NCBI RefSeq assembly: GCF_039631295.1 | Contig: NZ_JBDIVE010000001.1 | Span: forward strand, 372,001 to 436,000 | Reading direction: 5' to 3' | DNA length: 64,000 bases | Origin: Viridibacterium sediminicola | GTDB taxonomy: Bacteria > Pseudomonadota > Gammaproteobacteria > Burkholderiales > Rhodocyclaceae | In this document: one piece after another, positions 47,937 through 56,809 of the stretch | How the letters are laid out: each line of letters opens with the position of its first letter | Numbering within the stretch: position 1 is the stretch's first letter | Program-made: the position numbers and the translations under genes | Notes under the pieces: generated by a model | The model's input: only the letters and a program-made list of their open reading frames with translations | Databases searched by the model: none | Told to the model about the DNA's origin: nothing

Positions 47937-48173
47937 ATGATCAATACCAAGCTACTCGACGAATTCGGCAACCGTTTTTCGGAACTGCTGTCCCACAGCC
48001 CCGCACGCGACATGGAAAAGAACGCCCGCGCCTTGTTTGCGAGCCTTGTATCGCGCCTGGATCTGGTCTCGCGGGAAGACTTCGAACTGCAGCGCGAAGC
48101 CCTGCAACGCACCCGCGAACAACTTAGCCAGCTCGAAGCGCGCATTGCCGAGCTCGAAGCACGCAAGAGCTGA
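47937..48173 (+). CDS. ubiK: ubiquinone biosynthesis accessory factor UbiK
   Basis: A 78-residue protein of the UbiK/YqiC (BMFP) family: INTKLLDEFGNRFSELL at the start, ARDMEKNARALFASLVSRLD in the middle, and a C-terminal coiled coil (QREALQRTREQLSQLEARIA). UbiK helps assemble the cytoplasmic ubiquinone-synthesis complex with UbiJ. It is divergent from torF and shares the 272-base region with the NtrC-like sites; GGAG precedes the ATG. Confidence 0.88.
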   Translation: MINTKLLDEFGNRFSELLSHSPARDMEKNARALFASLVSRLDLVSREDFELQREALQRTREQLSQLEARIAELEARKS

Positions 48174-48255
48174 GCAGCGCATCCAGGCCGGCGGCCGTCT
48201 TGTCCTGAAGGGCAGGCCTGCCAGCTGAAAGATGCCGCTTTGCTAGGCTTGCGGC

Positions 48256-49752
48256 ATGACACTGGCCCTGATCAAAAGTCGGGCGCTCGCCGGCATGGAC
48301 GCGCCTGAAGTCACCGTCGAAGTCCATCTGGGCAGCGGCTTGCCCTGTGTTTCACTGGTAGGCCTGCCCGACACCGAGGTCAAGGAAGCACGTGATCGCG
48401 TGCGTGCTGCCCTCGCCACCTGCCAGTTCGAATTCCCCAACCGGCGCATCACCGTCAACCTCGCCCCCGCTGACCTGCCCAAGGAGAGCGGGCGTTTCGA
48501 CTTGCCGATTGCCGTCGGCATTCTCGCCGCCAGCGATCAAGTCAAGAATGCCCAGCTGGCCGACTATGAAATGGTTGGCGAACTCTCGCTCAGCGGCGAG
48601 CTACGACCGGTGCGTGGCGCCCTGGCAATGGCCTGGCGCGCCGCCCGCTCGGGACGCCGGCTGATCCTGCCCGCTGACAATGCAGCCGAGGCCGCGCTGG
48701 TGAAGAACGTGCAGATCCTGCCCGCGCGCAGCTTGCTCGAAGTGGTGGCCCACCTGAACGGCTTGTCCGAGCTACGGGCGTTCAGCGCTGCAGCGCAGGG
48801 CTGCGAGCCGCACTACCCCGACCTGGCCGATGTGCGCGGTCAGGCGCCGGCGCGGCGCATGCTGGAGGTCGCCGCAGCAGGCATGCATTCAGCCCTGCTC
48901 TACGGCCCGCCGGGCACCGGCAAATCGATGCTGGCCAGCCGCCTGCCCGGCTTGCTGCCACTGCTGGACGAAGAACAGGCGCTCGAAGCGGCGGCCCTGC
49001 AATCGCTGGATGGGCCATTCGATACGGCACGCTGGCGGCAGCGCCCATTCCGCGCGCCGCACCATTCGGCCAGCCCGGCTGCGCTCAGCGGCGGCGGCGC
49101 CAATCCACGCCCTGGCGAGATCTCGCTGGCCCACCATGGCGTGCTGTTTCTCGATGAGCTGCCCGAATTCGACCGCCGTGTGCTGGAAACCCTGCGCGAA
49201 CCGCTGGAAACCGGCCACATCACCATCTCGCGCGCGGCACAGCGGGTGGACTTCCCGGCGCGCTTCCAGCTGATCGCCGCAATGAATCCCTGCCCCTGCG
49301 GCTACCTGGGTCACCCGCAACGCGCCTGTCGCTGCACGCCGGACCAGATTGCACGCTACCTCGGCAAGCTCTCCGGGCCGCTGCTGGATCGCATCGATCT
49401 GACGCTGGAAGTCGGCGCACTCGATGCCGCCAGTCTGCAGCACGCGCCCGCCGGTGAAACGACGGCGGCGGTGCGCCAGCGCGTCATCGCCGCCCATGCC
49501 CGGCAACACGCACGCCAGGGCTGCAGCAACGCGCACCTCGATAGCGCGGGCGTCATGCACCATTGTGTGGCAGACGAGCGTGCGCTCAAACTGCTTGCCC
49601 AAGCCACCGACAAACTCGGGCTCTCGGCGCGCGCCTACCACCGCTGCCTCAAAGTGGCGCGCACGATTGCCGATCTGGCCGATGCGCCGCAGATTGGCGC
49701 GCCACACCTCGCCGAAGCCCTGCAATACCGTCGCGCCCTGTCCGCGCGCTGA
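48256..49752 (+). CDS. comM: YifB/ComM family Mg-chelatase-like AAA+ ATPase
   Basis: A 498-residue protein with an N-terminal ribosomal S5-like fold (VEVHLGSGLPCVSLVGLPDT) and a Mg-chelatase-type AAA+ module: Walker A YGPPGTGKSMLASRL, Walker B GVLFLDELPEF, and a Cys-rich segment CPCGYLGHPQRACRC. ComM is a branch-migration helicase that helps integrate transforming DNA. It stands 82 bases after ubiK on the same strand. Confidence 0.88.
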   Translation: MTLALIKSRALAGMDAPEVTVEVHLGSGLPCVSLVGLPDTEVKEARDRVRAALATCQFEFPNRRITVNLAPADLPKESGRFDLPIAVGILAASDQVKNAQLADYEMVGELSLSGELRPVRGALAMAWRAARSGRRLILPADNAAEAALVKNVQILPARSLLEVVAHLNGLSELRAFSAAAQGCEPHYPDLADVRGQAPARRMLEVAAAGMHSALLYGPPGTGKSMLASRLPGLLPLLDEEQALEAAALQSLDGPFDTARWRQRPFRAPHHSASPAALSGGGANPRPGEISLAHHGVLFLDELPEFDRRVLETLREPLETGHITISRAAQRVDFPARFQLIAAMNPCPCGYLGHPQRACRCTPDQIARYLGKLSGPLLDRIDLTLEVGALDAASLQHAPAGETTAAVRQRVIAAHARQHARQGCSNAHLDSAGVMHHCVADERALKLLAQATDKLGLSARAYHRCLKVARTIADLADAPQIGAPHLAEALQYRRALSAR

Positions 49753-49838
49753 TTGGCCTGCGCTGCAGCATCTGCAACAGATTGCCTGTAAACTGCGCCG
49801 CAATCAGCATTCAAATCCGCACTCAGACCGGGGCCTTC

Positions 49839-50240
49839 ATGTCATCCACTGCATCCTCACACCAGTCGGGCAAGATTCTCCTCTTTGGCCTGGCCGCCCT
49901 GCTCCTGCTCATCGCACTCTGCGCAGCGTACCTGTGGGTGGTGCTGAACTGGAGCTACTCGGATGGCGAGCGCGCCGGCTACGTGCAGAAGCTCTCGCGC
50001 AAGGGCTGGCTGTGCAAGACCTGGGAGGGGGAGCTGGCGATGGTCAATCTGCCGGGTCAGCCGGCCGAGGTTTTCCCATTCTCCGTACGTGACGATGCGG
50101 TCGCCGAGCAGATCAACCAGCTGGTCGGCAAGCGCGTCGCGCTGCACTACGACCAGCACATCGGCATTCCCAGCAGCTGCTTTGGCGAAACCAGCTACTT
50201 CGTCAACAACGTGCGGGCGGTTGAAACGCCCGCCAATTAA
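49839..50240 (+). CDS. conserved hypothetical single-pass membrane protein
   Basis: A 133-residue protein with one transmembrane segment (about residues 13-34, LLFGLAALLLLIALCAAYLW) and a periplasmic beta-rich domain starting SYSDGERAGYVQKLSRKGWL, then CKTWEGELAMVN, FSVRDDAVAEQI and IPSSCFGETSYFVNNV. I recall this family as widespread in betaproteobacteria, often wrongly labelled 6-phosphogluconate dehydrogenase; no function is known. Two cysteines (CKTWE and SSCFGE) may pair. It converges on the alpha/beta hydrolase gene. Confidence 0.75.
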   Translation: MSSTASSHQSGKILLFGLAALLLLIALCAAYLWVVLNWSYSDGERAGYVQKLSRKGWLCKTWEGELAMVNLPGQPAEVFPFSVRDDAVAEQINQLVGKRVALHYDQHIGIPSSCFGETSYFVNNVRAVETPAN

Positions 50241-50245
50241 AGCAG

Positions 50246-51046
50246 CTACAGCCCCTCGGCGAGCAGCCAGTCGGCAATCCGCTGAGCGGGTTGCTGCCAG
50301 GTCTCTTCGAGCATCATGCCGTGGCCCATGGCAGGCAGGATCTGCACCGGCAAGTCATAGATGCGGGCGGTGCGCTCGACCTCGGCGGCCGGCACCAGAC
50401 GATCCTCGGCCGCGCCGAGAATCAGCATTGGCGGGCGCTGCATGCTCGCCAGGCGCGGCAGGTTGAACAGCGTCATGTCCCACAGCACGCGCATCGATTC
50501 GGGCTGGCAGCGTTCAAACACGTCTTTCAGGCGCTGCGGCGAGACGGGCTGGTGGAACAGGGCTTCACGCAGGGTTTCCAGATGGGGCGAGCCGCCGCCC
50601 ATGATCTTGTTGAGCTCCATCAGCAAACGCGGCTTTTGCATCATCAGTCCCAGCGTCGCGCTGAACAGGCCGTCCGGCGGTACCGAGGCGAGCAGCACGG
50701 CAGCGCTGGCGCGGTGTTGCTCCAGATACTTCTGCACCACCATGCCGCCCATCGAATGGCCGATCAGCACTGGCGGCGCAGGCAGCTGCGCGACCACCCG
50801 CGCCACATCGGCGACGTAATCATCGAGCGAGAAGGCGTCGAGCGTGGCATGGCCATCGCTGCCGCCATGGCCAGACAGCGACAGCGCCCACACCGGCCAG
50901 CCGCGTGCAGCAAAAAACGGCATGAAGTGCTCTTGCCACACCCAGGCGCCGACATAAGCACCATGGATGAAGAGGATAGGCGTACGTGCAGCGCCCTGTG
51001 CCGGCAGGCTCAGCAGTTCAAGTTCAGGGGGCTCGCGAAATGCCAT
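50246..51046 (-). CDS. alpha/beta hydrolase
   Basis: A 266-residue alpha/beta-fold hydrolase: oxyanion segment FIHGAYVGAWVWQEH, nucleophile elbow IGHSMGGMV (Ser about residue 98), acidic residue in GAAEDRLVP and catalytic histidine in AMGHGMMLEETWQ. No signal peptide. The pattern resembles general carboxyl-ester hydrolases, substrate unknown. It lies 20 bases beyond the TRAP binding-protein gene on the same strand and may be co-transcribed with it. Confidence 0.82.
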   Translation of the reverse strand: MAFREPPELELLSLPAQGAARTPILFIHGAYVGAWVWQEHFMPFFAARGWPVWALSLSGHGGSDGHATLDAFSLDDYVADVARVVAQLPAPPVLIGHSMGGMVVQKYLEQHRASAAVLLASVPPDGLFSATLGLMMQKPRLLMELNKIMGGGSPHLETLREALFHQPVSPQRLKDVFERCQPESMRVLWDMTLFNLPRLASMQRPPMLILGAAEDRLVPAAEVERTARIYDLPVQILPAMGHGMMLEETWQQPAQRIADWLLAEGL

Positions 51047-51066
51047 GGGGCGCAGCCTGTCCCGTG

Positions 51067-52035
51067 CTAGTTGCTGGTCATGATGCGCAGCATCAGCTCG
51101 GTCGCCTGCTGGTTCTTGACGACCGGTGCGTAGGTGTCTTTCATGCGCGCCACGAAGTTGTCCGAGCCTTTGAGCGTGCTGAACTTCACACCATCTCGCT
51201 TTTCAAGGCGGGCGCGCACCGTGCTCTCCAGCTGGGCGCGCTGCTGGCGCATGTAGAGCGCCGACTTGACCGCGTCCTGCCGCGCCAGCGCCTTGTCCGC
51301 CTCGCTCAGCGCGGCCCAGCGCTGCGTCGACACGACCAGCGCTTCAGGCAACACATTGTGGTGACTGAAGACGAAATACGGCGCGTACTTGTAATGCTCG
51401 GAGAGCTCGTAAGAGATGAGGTCGTTCTCGGCAGCGTCGAGTTCGCCGTTCTTGAGTGCATCAGCGACCTTGTCGAAAGCGATGGTGCTGGGCTCGCCAT
51501 GCAGGGACTTGACCATATTGATCATCGTCTCGCGGTTGGCCACGCGCATGCGCAGCTTGTCAAAATCGGTCGAATAGCGCAGCGCCTTGTTGCGCGAATA
51601 GAAGGAACGCGAGCCGCCGTTATACCAGGCCAGCACGATGAAGCCTTTGCTGGCCAGCTGCTTCTCCAGCCCTTTGCCGATGTCGCCATCGAGCACGCGC
51701 AGCATGTGTTCCTGGTCGCGGAACAGGAAGGGCAGCGACAGCACCTCCATCTCGGACACCGCATCGGTCAGCGCAGCATTGCTCAGCACCGCAAAATCCA
51801 GCTCACCTTGTTTGAATTTGGGCAGGATGTCTTTCTGCGCGCCCAGATCCTGGCGCCACAGCACCTTGCCTTCAAAACGCCCCTGGGTGTCCTGTTTGAA
51901 CAGCTCGAAGAAACGCACCAAACCCTGATGATTGGGATAGTCCGCGTTCTCCAGTACCCAGCCTTTGAGCGGCACAGGTGCCGCCACGGCGCACTGCATC
52001 GCGAGTAAGAGGCCAATGACCCAAAGTCTTCGCAT
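51067..52035 (-). CDS. TRAP transporter substrate-binding protein, DctP family (orphan)
   Basis: A 322-residue periplasmic protein with a signal peptide (VIGLLLAMQCAVAA, cleavage near residue 19). The DctP fold shows in FFELFKQDTQGRFEGKVLWR, LSLPFLFRDQEHMLRVLDGD and MRVANRETMINMVKSLHGEP (the conserved arginine that grips a carboxylate), then LDAAENDLISYELSEHYKYA. It binds an organic acid or related solute. No TRAP membrane subunits lie next to it, so it is an orphan here. I placed the start at 52035. Confidence 0.8.
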   Translation of the reverse strand: MRRLWVIGLLLAMQCAVAAPVPLKGWVLENADYPNHQGLVRFFELFKQDTQGRFEGKVLWRQDLGAQKDILPKFKQGELDFAVLSNAALTDAVSEMEVLSLPFLFRDQEHMLRVLDGDIGKGLEKQLASKGFIVLAWYNGGSRSFYSRNKALRYSTDFDKLRMRVANRETMINMVKSLHGEPSTIAFDKVADALKNGELDAAENDLISYELSEHYKYAPYFVFSHHNVLPEALVVSTQRWAALSEADKALARQDAVKSALYMRQQRAQLESTVRARLEKRDGVKFSTLKGSDNFVARMKDTYAPVVKNQQATELMLRIMTSN

Positions 52036-52241
52036 AGTGATGTGTCTCCAGAGTCCCTGCCAGAGAGATCCATGAAATATTAAAAGCCCGGCAATTTTGC
52101 GCTGCTTGCTATGAACATGACAATGCACGATTGTGTGCCCTAAGTGGCAGGATTTGCGAAAATCCCGTCCAGCGGCTCGCGTCGCGCAATTCCGCGCCAC
52201 GCGTCAGTACCGTCTGGATGTATCTCACGTTAGGAAAACTC

Positions 52242-52589
52242 ATGGCAGACCCCATCACCACGGCCAGCGGCCTCATCATCGAAGACCTGATCGTCGGTAA
52301 CGGCGCCGAAGCGCAAGCCGGCCAGCACGTCATCGTGCACTACACCGGCTGGCTGACCGATGGCAGCAAGTTCGATTCGAGCAAGGACCGCAACGATCCT
52401 TTCTCCTTCCCGCTCGGCGGCCGTCGCGTCATTGCCGGCTGGGACGAAGGCGTGCAAGGCATGAAGATCGGCGGCACCCGCAAGCTGACCATTCCGCCGC
52501 AACTGGGCTATGGCGCACGCGGCGCCGGCGGCGTGATCCCGCCGAATGCCACCCTGGTGTTCGAAGTGGAACTGCTCGATATCGCCTGA
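52242..52589 (+). CDS. FKBP-type peptidyl-prolyl cis-trans isomerase
   Basis: A 115-residue single-domain FKBP: VIVHYTGWLTDGSKFDSS, FPLGGRRVIAGWDEGVQGM, GGTRKLTIPPQLGYGARG, IPPNATLVFEVELL. The active-site aromatic residues (Tyr, Phe, Trp, Tyr) are present, so it should catalyse proline isomerisation in the cytoplasm. AGGA precedes the ATG at 52242. The YbaK-type gene starts 1 base after its stop, so they are a two-gene unit. Confidence 0.92.
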   Translation: MADPITTASGLIIEDLIVGNGAEAQAGQHVIVHYTGWLTDGSKFDSSKDRNDPFSFPLGGRRVIAGWDEGVQGMKIGGTRKLTIPPQLGYGARGAGGVIPPNATLVFEVELLDIA

Positions 52590-52590
52590 C

Positions 52591-53073
52591 ATGGCGCAGG
52601 AGAAGACTCCGGTCACCGCAGCCGTCCGCGTGCTGCGCCAGCACAAGGCCGAGTACAGCGACCACCTTTACGCCTATGAGGAAAAAGGTGGCACCGCTGT
52701 GAGCAGCCGCGAGCTGGGCGTCGATGAGCATGCGGTGATCAAGACCCTGATCATGGAAGACGAGCAGCACCGTCCGCTGATCGTGCTGATGCACGGTGAC
52801 CGCGAGGTATCGACCAAGAACCTCGCGCGTCATCTGGGCGTCAAGACGATCAGCCCCTGCGCCCCGGCCACGGCAGACCGTCACTCGGGCTACCAGGTCG
52901 GCGGCACCAGCCCCTTCGGCACGCGCAAGGCGATGCCGGTCTATATGCAGGCGAGCATCGCCGCGCTGCCGAAGATCTACATCAATGGCGGCAAGCGCGG
53001 CTATCTGGTCGGTCTGTCACCGCAAGTGGTGATCGACATTCTCAAGCCCGAGCTGGTGGACGCGGCGGCCTGA
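52591..53073 (+). CDS. ybaK: Cys-tRNA(Pro) deacylase, YbaK/EbsC family
   Basis: A 160-residue trans-editing protein that removes cysteine wrongly attached to tRNA-Pro. Family features: KTPVTAAVRVLRQHKAEYSD, VIKTLIMEDEQHRPLIVLM, HGDREVSTKNLARHLGVKTI, GYQVGGTSPFGTRKAMPVYM and INGGKRGYLVGLSP. It starts 1 base after the FKBP stop codon. The upstream frame extending to 52546 overlaps the FKBP gene and is not credible. Confidence 0.9.
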   Translation: MAQEKTPVTAAVRVLRQHKAEYSDHLYAYEEKGGTAVSSRELGVDEHAVIKTLIMEDEQHRPLIVLMHGDREVSTKNLARHLGVKTISPCAPATADRHSGYQVGGTSPFGTRKAMPVYMQASIAALPKIYINGGKRGYLVGLSPQVVIDILKPELVDAAA

Positions 53074-53093
53074 GCCGCGCGGCCACCGGCCGC

Positions 53094-54578
53094 TTACTCG
53101 GAATCTTCGAACCAGGTGCGGCCGTCGCGCTCGATCAGCGCCACGGCGGCCGACGGCCCCCAGGTGCCGGCGGCATAGCCGTGCACGCGCTGGTCGTTAT
53201 TGGCCCAGGCGGCATAGATCGGATCAACCCACTGCCAGGCCGCCGCCACTTCGTCGGAACGCATGAACAGGGTCTGATTGCCGCGAATCACGTCCATCAG
53301 CAGACGTTCGTAAGCGTCCGGATTGGCCACACCGAAAGTCTCGGCAAAGCTCATGTCGAGCGGAATGCGGCGCAAGCGCATGCCGCCGGGGCCCGGGTCC
53401 TTGATGGTCACTTCCAGAGTCACGCCTTCGTCCGGCTGCAGCCGGAGGATCAGGCGGTTCTGGCTGACGCGTCCAGCGGTCGCATCGAAAATGTTGTGCG
53501 AGATCGGGCGGAAGTTCACCACGATCTCCGAAGTGCGCTTGGTCAGGCGCTTGCCGGTGCGCAGGAAGAACGGCACCCCCGCCCAGCGCCAGTTGGCGAT
53601 CTCGGCACGAATGGCGACGAAGGTCTCGGTCTTGCTGTCCTCGCCCAGCTCGTCGAGATAGCCGGCTGCCGGCTTGCCGCCAGCCGAACCTGCGCGGTAC
53701 TGGGCGCGCACCGTCATCTGTTCGGCATTGCGGTCATCGATGCGCTTCAAAGCCTTGAGCACCTTGAGCTTTTCGTCGCGCACGGCGTCGGCTTCAAAGG
53801 CATCTGGCGGTTCCATGGCGGTCAGACAGAGCAACTGCATGATGTGGTTCTGCAGCATGTCGCGCATCGCGCCCGAGGTGTTGTAGTAACCACTGCGGTC
53901 GCCGACGCCGATGTCTTCGGCCACGGTGATCTGCACATGGTCGATGTGGGTGCTGTTCCACAGCGGCTCGAACAGGCGGTTGGCAAAGCGCAGCGCCATC
54001 AGGTTCTGCACCGTCTCCTTGCCCAGGTAATGGTCGATGCGGAATACTTGGCTTTCGGCGAACACCTCGGCCACCGCGTCATTGACGGCACGAGCGCTGG
54101 CGCCATCCTTGCCGAGCGGCTTTTCAAGCACCACGCGGCTCTCCGGCGTGACCAGGCCGAACTGGCGGATGCGCTGCGAGAGCGGCGCGAAAAGATCCGG
54201 CGAGACGGCAAAGTAGAAGGCGCGCACGCGCTCCGAACCACTGTTCAGCAAGCTGGCCAGATCGCCCCAGCCGGCCTCGCTGGAGGCATCAGCCGGCAGG
54301 TAATGGATGCGTGCGACGAAGCGGTCGACCGCTTCGGGCGTCTTGTCGGCGGTCTTGACGAATTGGTCCAGCGCGGCGCGCACCACGTCGACATAGGCTT
54401 CGCGCGAGAGCGGGCGGCGCGACACGCCGATGATCCGCGCATCGTCCGGAATCTGTCCGGCAGCATCACGATGGAACAGCGCGGGGAGCAGTTTGCGGGC
54501 GGCCAGATCGCCGGTACCGCCGAAAACAACGAGGTCGAAAGGACTGACTTGGATGGTGCGCGAGGAGGATGAACTCAT
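53094..54578 (-). CDS. zwf: glucose-6-phosphate 1-dehydrogenase
   Basis: A 494-residue enzyme, the NADP-linked entry of the oxidative pentose phosphate or Entner-Doudoroff pathway. Motifs: VVFGGTGDLAARKLLPALF (coenzyme loop) and RIDHYLGKETVQNLMALRFA (substrate site with catalytic Asp-His and Lys). The start at 54578 has GGAG 6 bases upstream. Other pathway genes (pgl, gnd or edd) are not adjacent. Confidence 0.95.
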   Translation of the reverse strand: MSSSSSRTIQVSPFDLVVFGGTGDLAARKLLPALFHRDAAGQIPDDARIIGVSRRPLSREAYVDVVRAALDQFVKTADKTPEAVDRFVARIHYLPADASSEAGWGDLASLLNSGSERVRAFYFAVSPDLFAPLSQRIRQFGLVTPESRVVLEKPLGKDGASARAVNDAVAEVFAESQVFRIDHYLGKETVQNLMALRFANRLFEPLWNSTHIDHVQITVAEDIGVGDRSGYYNTSGAMRDMLQNHIMQLLCLTAMEPPDAFEADAVRDEKLKVLKALKRIDDRNAEQMTVRAQYRAGSAGGKPAAGYLDELGEDSKTETFVAIRAEIANWRWAGVPFFLRTGKRLTKRTSEIVVNFRPISHNIFDATAGRVSQNRLILRLQPDEGVTLEVTIKDPGPGGMRLRRIPLDMSFAETFGVANPDAYERLLMDVIRGNQTLFMRSDEVAAAWQWVDPIYAAWANNDQRVHGYAAGTWGPSAAVALIERDGRTWFEDSE

Positions 54579-54706
54579 GCCGGACTCCGGAAACACTGAA
54601 GGGTGCACCGGCAGTCTAACCCTTCAATGCGTCCAGCGACCAGTTCGCCGGTCAACATGGCCGCCATGCGGATCCCTGAATGTCGGCGCGTCGCGGGCGG
54701 ATGCTG

Positions 54707-56698
54707 TCAGGTCTTCGGCGGGGTGCTGAACATGGCCTGCAGCTTGGCCAGCTTGGCCAGTGCATCTTCCTGCGACACCGGCTCGGCCTTCTTGCCGCCG
54801 CTGTGCTTGAGCCCATCGCCAAGCTCGGCGATGAAGCGCGACGGCTCGACGGTGCGGATCTCCTTGCCGGACTTGCGCCGCTCGCAATAACTGATGGTCA
54901 GACTGCGCTGCGCGCGGGTCACGCCGACATACATCAGGCGGCGTTCTTCCTCGATGGTGTCCGTGTCGATGCTGCTCTGGTGCGGCAACATGCCCTCCTC
55001 GACGCCGACCAGGAACACATGCGGGAACTCCAGCCCCTTGGAGGCATGCAAGGTAGCCAGCTGCACCGCATCCGTCGCCTCGTCTCCCTTGTTGAGCATC
55101 GAGATGAGGGCCACGGTCTGCGCCAGTTCGAGCAGGTTCTTGCCGTCAGCCTCGCCCTTCTTGCCCAGCCATTCGACGAAGTCGCGCACGTTCGACCATT
55201 TGCTCTCCGCCTCGCGCAGCTCGCAGCTCTCGAAGAGGTGCGCCTCGTAGCCGATGGCGCGCAGCAGGTCTTCAAGCACCTGCGCGGCCGGCTCACGCAA
55301 GGCGCGATATTCAAGCTTGTTGATGAAGTTGCAGAACTCGCGCACGCTCTCCAACTGGCGGCTGGCCACATGCTCGCCGGCGCCTTCCTCAAAAGCCGCG
55401 GTGAACAGCCCGATGTGGCGCTGCCCGGCATAGCTGCCCAGCGCTTCCAGGGTCGCCGCGCCGATGCCGCGACGCGGCGTGGTGATCGAGCGGATGAAGG
55501 CCAGATCATCATCGGCATTGAGCATCAGGCGCAGGTAGCTGGTGATGTCCTTGATCTCGGCGCGATCAAAGAAGCTCTGCCCGCCCGAGATCACATAGGG
55601 AATCTTGTGATTGCGTAATTGCTGCTCGAACAAGCGCGCCTGGTGGTTGCCGCGATAAAGAATGGCGTAATCGGCGAAATTGGCGCGATGCTCGAAGCGA
55701 TGGCTGGAGATCTTCATCGCCACCATCTCGGCCTCCTGCTCGGCGTCACGCGCGGCCACGATGTGGATCGCCTCGCCCATGCCGTGCTCGGACCACAGCT
55801 TTTTCTCGAACAGCTTGTCGTTGTTGGCGATCAGGGTATTGGCCGCATTGAGGATGCGGTTGGAGGAACGGTAGTTCTGTTCCAGCTTGATCAGCTTGAG
55901 CTTGGGGTAATCGGTTTGCAGGGCGTACAGATTCTTCACGTCGGCGCCGCGCCAGGCATAGATCGCCTGGTCGTCGTCGCCCACCGCAGTGAAGGCGCCA
56001 CGCACGCCGGCCAGCTGCTTGAGCAGCTTGTACTGCGCGCCATTGGTGTCCTGGTATTCGTCGATCAGCAGATAGCGCAAGCGGTTCTGCCAGCGCTCCA
56101 GCGCCTCTGGATGCTCGTCGAACAGGCGTACCGGCAGCGCGATCAGATCATCGAAATCCACCGCCTGGTAGGCGCGCAGGGTCTTTTCGTAAGCCGGGTA
56201 GAGCTTGGCGGCCAGCGCCGTGGACTCGTCGGTAACCAGCTTGACGGCCTCGTCCGGCGTGATCAGCGCGTTCTTCCACGAGGAAATCGCCCACTGCACG
56301 GCCTTGACCACGCCCTTGTCCTTGTTGCCGGCGACATCGGCGACGATCTGCATCACGTCCGAGGAATCGAGAATCGAGAACTGCGGCTTGAGCCCGGCAA
56401 GCTTCGCCTCCTGACGCACGATGCGCACCCCCAAAGCGTGAAAGGTGCACACCGTCAGCCCCTTGGCCTGACCGCCTTCGAGCAGCTTGCCGACGCGCTC
56501 TTCCATTTCGCGCGCAGCCTTGTTGGTGAAGGTGATGGCGGCGATATTGCGCGCCTCCATGCCGCATTCACGCACCATGTAGGCGATCTTGCTGGTGATC
56601 ACGCGGGTCTTGCCGCTGCCGGCACCAGCCAGCACCAGGCAGGGGCCGTCCAGGTACATCGCCGCTTCGCGCTGAGGGGGATTGAGTTTTGACAACAT
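54707..56698 (-). CDS. rep: ATP-dependent DNA helicase Rep (UvrD/Rep superfamily 1A)
   Basis: A 663-residue superfamily 1A helicase, 3' to 5' direction in the family, which helps replication pass protein blocks. Visible motifs: Q-motif LNPPQREA at the start, Walker A AGAGSGKTRVITSKI, ITFTNKAAREMEERV, motif II-type LLIDEYQDTNGAQY, QNYRSSNRILNAAN and GLEFPHVFLVGVEEGMLPH, then RRLMYVGVTRAQ. Length matches Rep. It is divergent from the EAL gene at 56810. Confidence 0.92.
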   Translation of the reverse strand: MLSKLNPPQREAAMYLDGPCLVLAGAGSGKTRVITSKIAYMVRECGMEARNIAAITFTNKAAREMEERVGKLLEGGQAKGLTVCTFHALGVRIVRQEAKLAGLKPQFSILDSSDVMQIVADVAGNKDKGVVKAVQWAISSWKNALITPDEAVKLVTDESTALAAKLYPAYEKTLRAYQAVDFDDLIALPVRLFDEHPEALERWQNRLRYLLIDEYQDTNGAQYKLLKQLAGVRGAFTAVGDDDQAIYAWRGADVKNLYALQTDYPKLKLIKLEQNYRSSNRILNAANTLIANNDKLFEKKLWSEHGMGEAIHIVAARDAEQEAEMVAMKISSHRFEHRANFADYAILYRGNHQARLFEQQLRNHKIPYVISGGQSFFDRAEIKDITSYLRLMLNADDDLAFIRSITTPRRGIGAATLEALGSYAGQRHIGLFTAAFEEGAGEHVASRQLESVREFCNFINKLEYRALREPAAQVLEDLLRAIGYEAHLFESCELREAESKWSNVRDFVEWLGKKGEADGKNLLELAQTVALISMLNKGDEATDAVQLATLHASKGLEFPHVFLVGVEEGMLPHQSSIDTDTIEEERRLMYVGVTRAQRSLTISYCERRKSGKEIRTVEPSRFIAELGDGLKHSGGKKAEPVSQEDALAKLAKLQAMFSTPPKT

Positions 56699-56809
56699 GT
56701 TGTGGGTTTATCGGATTCCGATGGTAAGGGGAAACAATTAATTCTCCGCTTGGCCTCAAGTTTGGACTAATACTTCCGATCTAGGGGTTAACACGAAGCC
56801 CGACCCAGC

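Noticed and set aside
52145..52158. Sigma-54-like sequence TGGCAGGATTTGCG between the TRAP and FKBP genes
   Set aside because: The GG and GC elements are 8 bases apart instead of 10, so the spacing is wrong for sigma-54.
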